NCBI GenBank assembly: GCA_016789165.1
Contig: JAEURL010000493.1
Span: 1-20,491 of the forward strand
DNA from: Anaerolineales bacterium
Lineage (GTDB): Bacteria > Chloroflexota > Anaerolineae > Anaerolineales > UBA6663
Direction: 5' to 3'
Length of the DNA: 20,491 nucleotides
Shown: positions 8,801-15,077 of the stretch, in pieces
How the letters are laid out: each line of letters begins with the position of its first letter
How positions within the stretch are numbered: the stretch's first letter is position 1
Notes under the pieces: model-generated
The model's input: only the letters and a program-made list of their open reading frames with translations
What the model was told of the DNA's origin: nothing
Database searches by the model: none
Position numbers and translations under genes: made by a program

Positions 8801-9950
8801 CACCTACGAGCGCCTGACCGAGGTCTACTTCTTCGCCAACGAGACCCTGCTGGCGCTGGACGCCGCCATCCGCTCGCTCAACCTGGCGGAGGCGGCCGGC
8901 CCCTCGCCGGAGCTGGCGCGCGCCTACGGGCCGGTGGGCACCATCCTGGGCTTCATCCCCGTGCACGGCCTGGCCCAGCGCTATTGCCGCAAAGCGCTGG
9001 AGATGGTCCGGCCCATGAACAACCTCTCGGCCCGCGCCTGGGTCTCGCTGGTGACGGGCGTGTACTACGCCGGCCTCGGCCAATGGCCCACCGCCCACGG
9101 CCTGTTCGACGACGTGATCGACATCTCGCGCCGGCTGGGCGACCGCCGCCGGCTGGATGACGGCCTGACCAACCTGGCCATGGTCAATTACTTCCAGGGC
9201 GAGTTCGCGCGCGCCGACGAGCTGGCCCAGGAACTGTACGCCTCCGCCGCCCAGCGCGGCGACGCCGACAACCGCGCCTGGGCCTTGATGGAGCGGATCT
9301 TCTGCGCTCAGGCCCTCGGCCAGCTGGAGACGGCCGCGGCCGGCGCCGACGAACTGCAGGCGCTGTTCGCGGGCGAGGCCAAAATCGTGGATGAGCCGCT
9401 GCGGATCAGCGTCTACGGCGCGCTGGCCAGCACGCATCTGCGGCTGGGCCGGCTGGAGCTGGCCCAGGCGGCCGCCGCCTCGGCCGCCGAGCTGATTGCC
9501 AAATCGTCGCCCACTTCCTATCCCGCCTTGCTCGGCTACGCGGCCGTGGCCGAGGTCTATCTGGCCTTGTGGGAGGCGGAGCCGGCCGCCCCGGCCGCCG
9601 CCCGGTCCGCCAACGCGGCCGCCGCGCGCAAGGCTGTGGAGGGGCTGCGCAAGTACGCGGGCGTCTTCCCCATCGGCTGGGCGCGCACCTGGCTGTGGCA
9701 GGGCCGGCTGGATTGGCTGGCCGGCCGGCGCGGGCCGGCGCGCCAGGCCTGGCAGAAGAGCCTGGCCGCCGCCGAGCAGAACCTGATGCCCTACGCCGCC
9801 GCCCTGGCGCACGCCGAGCTGGGCCGCTCCTATGAACCCGGCTCGTCCGAGCGCGGCCAGCACCTGGAGCACGCCCGCGCGCTGTTGGCCCAACTGGGGG
9901 CCGCCGCCGACCTGGCCCGCCTCGCGGCCGCGGAGCCGGCCGAGGCATGA
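5832..9950 (+). CDS. Soluble-type class III adenylate cyclase with P-loop ATPase and TPR tail
   Basis: The 1372-residue protein has the layout of mammalian soluble adenylyl cyclase. Cyclase domain C1 (about 35-200) has FADVSGFT with Asp43 and GGDIVKFAGDALLALW with Lys89 and Asp93, which give the two metal-binding aspartates. Domain C2 (about 266-432) has lost its first Asp (FAHLPTLD) but keeps Lys313 in EEKG, Thr376 and the NLAAR catalytic Asn383/Arg387. The active site should therefore form at one C1-C2 interface, and the Lys/Thr pair predicts ATP as substrate. A P-loop ATPase follows (GEAGLGKS at about 479, VVLEDAHW at about 605), then helical TPR-like repeats from about residue 860. No membrane segment is seen, so it should be cytosolic. 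It starts with ATG without a clear Shine-Dalgarno sequence. Its stop overlaps the next start as ATGA, indicating translational coupling. Confidence 0.9.
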   Translation: MSQVLDVLVSYVPALVSRRLVTDPAPITAPRLERYPCVALFADVSGFTPLAERLSSRGPQGVEELSRLLNTYFGQLIDLIADHGGDIVKFAGDALLALWPVADLAAEGFSRPTAAAYAAVLSAVQCAATAQRALQGFEATEARLALRMGVGVGEALLEHLGGEYGRWHILVSGDLMKQVTTMERQAEPGEVILAPEAWRVVQEACAGEPLPSGAMRLTAVRAPIPPFPLPQAAIPAEAVPALQAYVPGAIRTRLVAGQTGWLAELRRVTVIFAHLPTLDHHTSLDHAQHIVRTLQSAIYRFEGSVDKLSVEEKGVSLLAVMGWPPLAHEDDPARGVQVALTMQAELRKLAVPSAIGVATGRAFCGSIGNAQRREYTMIGDVVNLAARLMQAAADTVLCDSATHQAAARAIEFETLPAITVKGRTEAVPVFRPSGEAHKARLISPAAEAPMVGRTAERMALANRLQVLLGGQGGLVVVEGEAGLGKSRLVEDLLEQAQTLGIESLAGAGDSIEHLTPYHAWRPVFSRLLEVDLFHDSGVRRNTLQKFGLDAQALQLLPLLDDILPIRLADNEVTAQMTGQVRADNTRDFLLRLLGAAARPAPKLVVLEDAHWFDTASWALALLAAQRVPSVLLVITTRPLADPAPAEFGQLLRQPGALRLKLEALAADDTLALVCHGLGVASVPRPVADLIGRKAEGNPFYSQELAFALRDTGLIHIADGECRLAEGRRDLSAVDLPDNVQGLITSRIDRLPPPQQLTLKVASVIGRTFPYPALRTIYPVDDDREQLPGHLEALDRLDLTALETPEPHLAYTFKHIITRDVAYNLMLYAQRERLHQRAAEWYEATHAAELALFYELLAYHWRAATDSAKALDYLAKAGDQALENYANEEALRFYSQALELAEAAGLSAARRAQLELRLGEAYTNATQPGEGRVHLERGLALLGQPAPATPLQAGLSLLNQIVRQTVHRLFPRRFIGRAPASLRPTLLDAARTYERLTEVYFFANETLLALDAAIRSLNLAEAAGPSPELARAYGPVGTILGFIPVHGLAQRYCRKALEMVRPMNNLSARAWVSLVTGVYYAGLGQWPTAHGLFDDVIDISRRLGDRRRLDDGLTNLAMVNYFQGEFARADELAQELYASAAQRGDADNRAWALMERIFCAQALGQLETAAAGADELQALFAGEAKIVDEPLRISVYGALASTHLRLGRLELAQAAAASAAELIAKSSPTSYPALLGYAAVAEVYLALWEAEPAAPAAARSANAAAARKAVEGLRKYAGVFPIGWARTWLWQGRLDWLAGRRGPARQAWQKSLAAAEQNLMPYAAALAHAELGRSYEPGSSERGQHLEHARALLAQLGAAADLARLAAAEPAEA

Positions 9951-10882
9951 GCCTGCCCTTCGCCGACCCCGCCCTCGACGACCTGCTGCGCGGCGCCCTG
10001 CGCCGGCTGGAGGCCGAGCTGGCGGCCCAGACGCCCTTCCTGGCCGGCCGCGTGGCGGCCTGGCTGCGGGCGCTGGCCGCCGGAGCCGCGCCGGAGGCCT
10101 ATTTCCTCAACCCAATCGGCTTCCCGCTGCTGCGCTTGCCCTGGTGGCTGGCCGAGGCCCTGGCGGCCCGCGACCCCGAGTTCCAGGCCGATCTGGTGTT
10201 CTCCAGCGTCAACGGCTACTACTTCATCCGCCTGCTGGACAACGTGATGGACGGGCACGCCGCCGCGGGCGAGCGCGAGCTGCTGCCAGCCGCCGCGCTC
10301 TTCCACACCGGCTTCCAGGCCCCTTACCAGCGCTGGTTCCCGGCCGGCCATCCGTTCTGGACGGACTTCCAGCGCGAGTGGTTCGGCGCGGCCGAGGCCG
10401 CCGCCCGCGACGCCAGCCTGCCGGAAGTGGACGCGGCCGCCTTCCAGCAGTGGGCGGCCCGCAAGGTCAGCGCGGCCAAGATCCCGCTGGCGGCGGTGGC
10501 CCACCACGCCGGCCGGCCGGAGCAACTGGCGGCCTGGGCCGGTTTTGTGGACGCCTACGGCGCCTGGCATCAAATGTGGAACGATGTCTTTGACTGGAGC
10601 AAGGACTTGCGTTTGGGCACGCGCACTTATTTCCTGACCGAGGCCGGGCGCCGCCGCCAGCCGGACGAGACGCCGGCCGCCTGGGTGGCGCGCACAGGCT
10701 TTGCCTGGGGGGTCGCGGAGCTGGAGGCCGGCCTGGCGCGGGCCCGCGGCCTGGCCGAGGCGCTGGGCAGCCCGGCCCTGCTGGCCTACCTGGACGCGCG
10801 CGGGGCCATGCTGCGCCAGTCCCGCGCCGCTCTGGCCCCCGGCCTGGAGGCGCTGGCCAAGTTGGCCGTCGCGATGAAGTAA
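9947..10882 (+). CDS. Class I isoprenoid-synthase-like protein
   Basis: The 311-residue product is almost entirely helical and carries two acidic motifs at the spacing of class I isoprenoid synthases. The first is Asp98-Asn-Val-Met-Asp102 (a DDxxD variant) in YYFIRLLDNVMDG. The second is Asn212-Asp213-x-x-Asp216-x-x-x-Asp220 in WNDVFDWSKDLRLGTRTYF, close to the second Asp-rich motif of trans-prenyltransferases. These would bind three Mg ions and a prenyl diphosphate. The protein is not a close match to FPP synthase, phytoene synthase or a standard terpene synthase, so the product is unknown. The length fits a single alpha-domain enzyme, and no signal peptide is seen. It overlaps the cyclase gene by four bases (ATGA), so both are made from one transcript. 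Assignment to the superfamily is fairly good; enzyme activity is inferred. Confidence 0.68.
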   Translation: MSLPFADPALDDLLRGALRRLEAELAAQTPFLAGRVAAWLRALAAGAAPEAYFLNPIGFPLLRLPWWLAEALAARDPEFQADLVFSSVNGYYFIRLLDNVMDGHAAAGERELLPAAALFHTGFQAPYQRWFPAGHPFWTDFQREWFGAAEAAARDASLPEVDAAAFQQWAARKVSAAKIPLAAVAHHAGRPEQLAAWAGFVDAYGAWHQMWNDVFDWSKDLRLGTRTYFLTEAGRRRQPDETPAAWVARTGFAWGVAELEAGLARARGLAEALGSPALLAYLDARGAMLRQSRAALAPGLEALAKLAVAMK

Positions 10883-10885
10883 TCT

Positions 10886-10944
10886 GGCCGCGGAGTATCC
10901 GGGAGCCCGGCTGGCGTTCCAGCTCATCCGTGTACTCCGCGGCC
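10886..10944 (+). repeat. Perfect 12-bp inverted repeat with two inner hairpins
   Basis: GGCCGCGGAGTA (10886-10897) is exactly complementary to TACTCCGCGGCC (10933-10944). The 35-base loop holds two further hairpins, CCGGG/CCCGG (10899-10910) and GCTGG/CCAGC (10910-10923, sharing one base with the first), so the RNA could form a three-way junction. It lies four bases after the synthase stop and ends 15 bases before the ATG at 10960. No T-tract follows, which argues against an intrinsic terminator. It may be an RNA-stability or translation-control element, or a protein site. Confidence 0.7.
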
Positions 10945-10959
10945 CACAGCCACCCCACC

Positions 10960-12642
10960 ATGTCTGACACCCTGACCGACCCTGGCTTGTTCTCGTTCGC
11001 GCAGTTGTGCTTCCACAACTTCCTGGACGAGTTCGCCCACTACGGCATTGAGGCGGACCCGGAGCTGGAGCTGCGCCAGGGCGGCGGCATGCTGTGCTAC
11101 TACGACATGAAGGATCGCCAGATCTACATGTCGCTGCCCAACCTGGGCGAGCCGGTGGGCAAGCTGCACATGCTCTTCCTGCGCTCGCTGCTCAAGTGCG
11201 AAAGCCAGGACGAACTCTGGCAGTTCTTCTACCTCTTCATCCCTTACGTCATCGCCCACGAGCTGGCCCACCACTTCCGCCACCGGGCCGGCCTGTTCAC
11301 CGACAACCTGTGGAGCGAAGAGCAGATCGCCAATCAGCTGGCCGTGGCGGTCACCAAGCACCGCCTGACGCCGGAGGAGAAGGCCTTCGCCCGGCGCGCC
11401 CTGCCGCGCGCCATCGAGGGCCTGGCGGCCCAGATGGAGTCCAAGAACATCGCCACGGACTCCTATCACAACATCCTGTACGCGCTCAACGCCTCCGGCC
11501 AGATCGGCGACGCCGCCGTGGAGAGCATCGAGCTGGTGCAGAAGCTGTTCGCCGTGGCGCCGGAGGAGATCCTCAAGGGCACCGGCCAGCTCTCGCCCGA
11601 GCTGCTGCTGCGGCTGGAGCAGCGCGAGGACATCATCGAGGAGATCAACGAGGAGTACGCCAGCGACGCCATCCGCTACATGTTCTATCACATCAGCTGG
11701 CTGTACCTGGCGCTGACCGGGCGCGAGACCCAGTACGTGGACCAGTTCGCGCGCGTCCACCTGAAGCAGCGCGTGGAGCTGCTGACCCTGGCCGAGGCCG
11801 GCGACGTCGAACCCGACGAACGCGCCCTGCAGGCCTGCTTCAAGGCCTATCGGGAGACGCGTTCGGTCTCCGAGGTGGCCAGCCGCTATTTCTACAAGCG
11901 CTACCGCGCCCTGCTGCTGGCCAAGCTGCAGGCGGCCGCGCTGGTGGCGCCCTCCCAGCGTGACCAGCTCAAGAACGAGGCCGGCGCCCTGCTGGAGGTC
12001 TGGCACGGCCGCGAGAAGGAATCGGACGCGCTGGTCTACCTGGCCCAGCTCGCGCCGCCGGCCCTGCGCCGGCTCTTCCCGCACCTGATCGGCGAGCAGC
12101 TGGACCCGGACCTGCCGCTGCTGCGCTTCCTGCCCACCACCACCGACGTGCGGCTGTGGCGCGGCGCCCGGGTGCGCGGCGACGACGCCGGCGCCGCCAA
12201 CACCCTCCAGCGCCTGGCCCTGCTGGACGAGGCCGATATCTTCCGCCCGCTGCCGGCCGAGGTGATGCTGGAGATCACGGCCACGCTGTGCCGCGTGCGC
12301 CTGGACACCGGCGAGGTCATCATCTGGGAAGGCGAGCTGAACGACGACGTCTTCATCCTGGTGGAGGGCGAGCTGGAGGTGGGCACCCTGCGCGCCGGCC
12401 AGCTCAAGCGCTTCGACATCATCCGCTCCGGCGAGGCCTTCGGCGAGATGGCCTTCTTCACCCGCGAGCCGCGCAACGCCACGGTGCGCGCCACCGGGCC
12501 GTCCGAGTGCCTGGTGCTCAAGGGCTCAGACCTGCGTGTGCTGGCCTTCCGCCATCCGTCCATCCTGATGCAGATGGCCGGCGTGCTGGCCCGCCGGCTG
12601 GCTAACTTCATTAAAACCTCGCCCGAGGCCGCCCGCCGATAG
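10960..12642 (+). CDS. HExxH metallopeptidase-like protein with C-terminal cyclic-nucleotide-binding domain
   Basis: From the ATG at 10960 the product is 560 residues. The N-terminal third holds VIAHELAHHFRH with His100, Glu101 and His104, followed by WSEEQIANQLA, where Glu120 or Glu121 could be the third zinc ligand. This is the pattern of small gluzincin-like proteases (compare ImmA/IrrE). A long helical middle follows. Residues from about 430 to 545 form a cyclic-nucleotide-binding domain with GEVIIWEGELNDDVFILVEGELEV and a complete phosphate-binding cassette GEAFGEMAFFTREPRNATVRA, in which Glu496 and Arg505 are the expected ribose and phosphate contacts. No DNA-binding helix-turn-helix is seen, so it is not a CRP-type regulator. 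An in-frame GTG at 10930 was rejected because it lies inside the inverted repeat. Protease activity is unproven; nucleotide binding is likely. Confidence 0.78.
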   Translation: MSDTLTDPGLFSFAQLCFHNFLDEFAHYGIEADPELELRQGGGMLCYYDMKDRQIYMSLPNLGEPVGKLHMLFLRSLLKCESQDELWQFFYLFIPYVIAHELAHHFRHRAGLFTDNLWSEEQIANQLAVAVTKHRLTPEEKAFARRALPRAIEGLAAQMESKNIATDSYHNILYALNASGQIGDAAVESIELVQKLFAVAPEEILKGTGQLSPELLLRLEQREDIIEEINEEYASDAIRYMFYHISWLYLALTGRETQYVDQFARVHLKQRVELLTLAEAGDVEPDERALQACFKAYRETRSVSEVASRYFYKRYRALLLAKLQAAALVAPSQRDQLKNEAGALLEVWHGREKESDALVYLAQLAPPALRRLFPHLIGEQLDPDLPLLRFLPTTTDVRLWRGARVRGDDAGAANTLQRLALLDEADIFRPLPAEVMLEITATLCRVRLDTGEVIIWEGELNDDVFILVEGELEVGTLRAGQLKRFDIIRSGEAFGEMAFFTREPRNATVRATGPSECLVLKGSDLRVLAFRHPSILMQMAGVLARRLANFIKTSPEAARR

Positions 12643-12655
12643 CCGGCCGGCCCCG

Positions 12656-12664
12656 TGTTATACT
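12656..12664 (+). promoter_or_regulatory. Candidate extended -10 promoter of the NHLP gene
   Basis: TGTTATACT contains TGn plus TATACT, a close match to an extended -10 element. It is 42 bases before the ATG at 12707 and only 13 bases after the upstream stop codon. No -35 box is recognisable. It suggests that the small gene has its own transcript in addition to any read-through from upstream. Confidence 0.55.
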
Positions 12665-12706
12665 CGCCCGCAATCGCCGCCTCTCAGTACAAGGAGCAAG
12701 GACGCC

Positions 12707-12907
12707 ATGGACTTTCAGACTCTGGTCGGCAAAGCGATGTCGGATGAGGAGTTCGCCCAGGCCCTCGCCGACAACCCGGAGCAGGCCCTGCTGGCCGCCG
12801 GCATCCAGCCCACGCCCGATATGCTCGACGCGCTCAAGGGTGTGGACGCCGCCGCCATCCGCAAGCTGGCCCAGGCCTTCGGCGATAAGAAGGCAGCCTC
12901 CCTGTAA
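12707..12907 (+). CDS. NHLP-clan (Os1348-like) small protein
   Basis: The 66-residue product has the sequence pattern of the nitrile-hydratase-leader-peptide clan: LVGKAMSDEEFAQALADNPEQALLAAGI, then TPDMLDALKGVDAAAIRKLAQAFG. Such domains serve as leader regions of ribosomally made peptides, and short stand-alone versions (the Os1348 type) occur in Chloroflexota. This one has no cysteine, no double-glycine cleavage site and only DKKAASL after the leader-like part, so there is no obvious core peptide. No YcaO, lanthipeptide, radical-SAM or transporter gene is nearby, so it is probably not a classical precursor. AAGGAG at 12691-12696 gives a good ribosome site ten bases before the ATG. A promoter-like element precedes it and a strong terminator follows within 30 bases, which suggests a separately expressed, perhaps abundant, product. 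Its role is unknown. Confidence 0.8.
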   Translation: MDFQTLVGKAMSDEEFAQALADNPEQALLAAGIQPTPDMLDALKGVDAAAIRKLAQAFGDKKAASL

Positions 12908-12932
12908 GCGGCCCTCTCTCCCACGCCATGCC

Positions 12933-12968
12933 AACGCCATCTGAGGCCCTCGGATGGCGTTTCTTTTT
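12933..12968 (+). terminator. Rho-independent terminator after the NHLP gene
   Basis: AACGCCATC (12933-12941) pairs perfectly with GATGGCGTT (12953-12961). The stem continues through a T-G wobble and GAG/CTC to a three-base loop, and TTTCTTTTT follows. This is the clearest terminator in the window. It begins 25 bases after the NHLP stop codon and reaches into the start region of the next gene. Confidence 0.9.
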
Positions 12969-12971
12969 GCC

Positions 12972-14924
12972 GTGAACACCACCGCCCTGGACCGCCTGTG
13001 GCCGGCCGTGGAGGCCTGGTACGGCCGGCTGCCGCCCGCCCTCTTCCGGCTGGGCGTGCTCCTGCGCCACGAGCTGGCCGCCGCCTGGTCGGATACCGGC
13101 CAATTCGCGGACAGCCTGCGCCGCCCGCCCACTTGTCCCCCCGAGCGAAGCGAGTGGGGGACGGAGCCGCCGGCGAAGGGGGGGCCGGCCGATCTGCCCT
13201 GGCTGAGCGTATCCGCCGAGCTGCTCCCGCCGGAGGCCCCGCCGGCGCTGGCCGACGCCCTCCTGCTGGCCATGGCCGCCGCCGGCGCGGCCGCCCATCT
13301 GCGGGCGCGCTGCGCCGCCCGCGACCCCGAGCTCGACCCCGACTTCGAGCAGCTGGAGGCGGCCCTGCTGGCCGAGGTGGAGGCCCAGCTGGCGCGCCTG
13401 CTCCCGCCGCAGGCTCCGGCCTGGGACGCGTACCAGCGCCGGCGCGCGCGGCACCACCAGGCCGGTGTGCCGGCGGAGGCCTGGGCGGCGGCCGCCGCGC
13501 CCTTCACGGCCGAACGCCGCCGCGCCGCCGATTGGGCCGCGCTGCTGGCCCTGCCCGCGCTGGCGGCCGGCCGGCCGGAGTTGGAATCCCTGCTGGACGA
13601 CCTGGCCCTCCAGCATCACACCCTGCGCGAATGTCTGGCCGTGCGCGCCGACCTGCGGGCCGGCCGCCCCTCTTATCCGCTGGCCCGCCTGCGCCTGGCC
13701 GCCCGCCTGCCGGCCGACGCCGCGCCCGAGACCGTGCTCGGCGCGCTGGTGCTCAGCGGCGTCATGGGCCAGATCGCGGCCGAAAGCGGGGCCGAGCTGG
13801 CGGAGGCCCGGCGCGCGGCCCTGGCCCTGGGCCTGCCCGGCCTGGCCGGCCACTGCGCGGCATTGGCGGAACAGTTCGCGGCGCTGGCGGCGGCCTTCGC
13901 GCTGCGGCCCGGCCTGGCTGACCCCGGCCGGCCAACGCCGGCCTTCCAGCCGGCGCGCGACCCGCTGGCCGAGGCCGTGACGATGGCCGCCGGCTACCTG
14001 CTCGCCGACCGCGCTTTCCGCGAAAGCTGGGAGGTCCAGCGCCGCGGCCTCTTCGGCGAGGCCGAGGTGACCGGCCGGGTCTTTGGCCCCGGCCTGATCC
14101 TGGAACTGCTGGCCGAGCACCACGCGGACCTGGCCGCGGACGTGGACGCGCTGCTGGATCGCCTGGCCGTGGACGGTTACCGCTATTACCCGCACCGCGC
14201 CGTCCCGCCCGACTCTGACGACCTCGGCCTGGCGCTGCGCCTCTGCCGGCACGCCGCCGATCCGGCCCGCCAGCGCGCTCAATTGGCCCGGCCGCTGGGC
14301 TGGCTGCCCCTCAACCAGGGCGCGGACGGGCATCTCCCCTGCTGGCTCACGCGCGGCGTGGAGGACCTGGACACCACGGCCGGGGCCGTGCTGTGGGGTG
14401 GGCGCTGCCAGACGGTGGAGGCCAACCTGCTGCTCGGACTGCTGGCCTTTGACCCGGCCGGGCAGGCCGGCCTGATCACGCGGGCTGGCGCGGCCTGGCT
14501 GGAGCGCTGGCAGGCCGCCGGCCTGGGCGGCAACGCCCTGTACGAGCCCGGCTACGCGCTGTGGACGGCCCTGCGCCTGATCACGGCCCTGCGCGGCTGG
14601 GCGCCGCTGCACGCCCAGGCTGAACTGGCCCTGCCCTCGGCGCTGGAGCGCCTGGCGGCGCTGGCCCCAGCCGCCGGGTCCGCACAATTGGCCGCCTGCT
14701 TGACCCTGGCCTGCCGGGGCCTGGGCGCCCCGCCGGAGGCGCGCCGGCTGTTCCGGCCGGAATGGCTCACCCTGCTCTTGGCGCGCCAGCGCTACGACGG
14801 CGGCTGGCCGGCCGAGCCGCTCTTCGTCACCCCCACGCGCGGCGAGGCCGCCGCCTGGTATGCCAGCGCAGCCGTTACCTCGGCGCTGGGCTGGGCCGCG
14901 CTGCGGGCCGCCAGCCGCGCCTGA
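12972..14924 (+). CDS. Class II terpene-cyclase-like protein (DxDD and QW motifs)
   Basis: From a GTG at 12972 the product is 650 residues. An ATG at 12954 in the same frame lies inside the terminator stem, and the codons after it (TTT CTT TTT) are the T-tract, so it was not chosen. The C-terminal half looks like the alpha/alpha toroid of squalene-hopene and class II diterpene cyclases. It has Asp414-Ser-Asp-Asp417 in VPPDSDDLGLAL (the DxDD catalytic-acid motif), LNQGADGHLPCW, CQTVEANLLLGLLAFD, and QRYDGGW at 606-612, an exact QxxxGxW motif. Class II cyclases protonate an isoprenoid to start ring closure. The first 330 residues are helical, and a stretch reading LRAGRPSYPLARLRLAA faintly recalls a class I synthase with lost aspartates. 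A hairpin-forming repeat is inserted in frame near residues 53-70. Cyclase fold is likely; catalysis is unproven. Confidence 0.65.
   Translation: MNTTALDRLWPAVEAWYGRLPPALFRLGVLLRHELAAAWSDTGQFADSLRRPPTCPPERSEWGTEPPAKGGPADLPWLSVSAELLPPEAPPALADALLLAMAAAGAAAHLRARCAARDPELDPDFEQLEAALLAEVEAQLARLLPPQAPAWDAYQRRRARHHQAGVPAEAWAAAAAPFTAERRRAADWAALLALPALAAGRPELESLLDDLALQHHTLRECLAVRADLRAGRPSYPLARLRLAARLPADAAPETVLGALVLSGVMGQIAAESGAELAEARRAALALGLPGLAGHCAALAEQFAALAAAFALRPGLADPGRPTPAFQPARDPLAEAVTMAAGYLLADRAFRESWEVQRRGLFGEAEVTGRVFGPGLILELLAEHHADLAADVDALLDRLAVDGYRYYPHRAVPPDSDDLGLALRLCRHAADPARQRAQLARPLGWLPLNQGADGHLPCWLTRGVEDLDTTAGAVLWGGRCQTVEANLLLGLLAFDPAGQAGLITRAGAAWLERWQAAGLGGNALYEPGYALWTALRLITALRGWAPLHAQAELALPSALERLAALAPAAGSAQLAACLTLACRGLGAPPEARRLFRPEWLTLLLARQRYDGGWPAEPLFVTPTRGEAAAWYASAAVTSALGWAALRAASRA
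13128..13192 (+). repeat. Palindromic repeat-like insert inside the cyclase-like gene
   Basis: GTCCCCC (13135-13141) pairs with GGGGGAC (13156-13162) around a loop containing GAGCGAAGCGAG, followed by a G-run-ending stretch. In translation this gives the low-complexity peptide CPPERSEWGTEPPAKGG, unlike its helical surroundings. The GAGCGAAGCGAG core is typical of small dispersed palindromic repeats of GC-rich bacteria. The insert keeps the frame. Its exact ends cannot be set without other copies. Confidence 0.5.
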
Positions 14925-14952
14925 CCGCCGGCCGCTATCGTTTCCGCCTCCT

Positions 14953-14975
14953 GGCGGAGTGCGACTCCGCCTTTT
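14953..14975 (+). terminator. Rho-independent terminator after the cyclase-like gene
   Basis: GGCGGAGT (14953-14960) and ACTCCGCC (14964-14971) form a perfect eight-pair stem with a GCG loop, followed directly by TTTT. It lies 28 bases after the stop codon and closes the cyclase-to-terpene block. Confidence 0.88.
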
Positions 14976-15067
14976 GAGCCTGTCTCCAAGCTCCTGGCTC
15001 GGGCACAATGCCCGGCGTGCGCTGGACCGTCCTGTGTGCGGGCGGCCGGCCCAACCACACCAGAATT

Positions 15068-15072
15068 GGAGA
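15068..15072 (+). promoter_or_regulatory. Ribosome binding site of the lipoprotein gene
   Basis: GGAGA lies five bases before the ATG at 15078. It places translation start directly before the signal peptide and rules out an in-frame ATG 42 bases upstream, which would put a polar stretch in front of the signal peptide. Confidence 0.75.
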
Positions 15073-15077
15073 CGCCT

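Noticed and set aside
5820..9893. Very long open frame on the - strand opposite the cyclase gene
   Set aside because: It is a GC-driven shadow: the translation is repetitive Gln/Gly/Arg/Ala/His-rich without motifs, while the + strand has clear cyclase, ATPase and TPR signatures.
10930..10959. GTG start for the HExxH-CNB protein adding ten residues
   Set aside because: The codons fall in the right arm of the 12-base inverted repeat and there is no ribosome site; the ATG at 10960 is the simpler choice.
10960..12642. CRP/FNR-type transcription regulator
   Set aside because: The cyclic-nucleotide domain runs to the C terminus with no helix-turn-helix after it, and the N-terminal part carries an HExxH motif.
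12707..12907. A classical RiPP precursor
   Set aside because: No core peptide, no Cys, no double-Gly site, and no modification or export gene in the window.
12834..15008. Long - strand open frame opposite the cyclase-like gene
   Set aside because: Translation is Gly/Gln/Arg-rich without domains, and it crosses two strong terminators of the + strand.
15000..15014. CGGGCacaatGCCCG dyad with a CACAAT that could be a -10 box for the lipoprotein gene
   Set aside because: No -35 at suitable spacing (TTGAGC is about 24 bases away) and no TG extension; too weak to list as a promoter.
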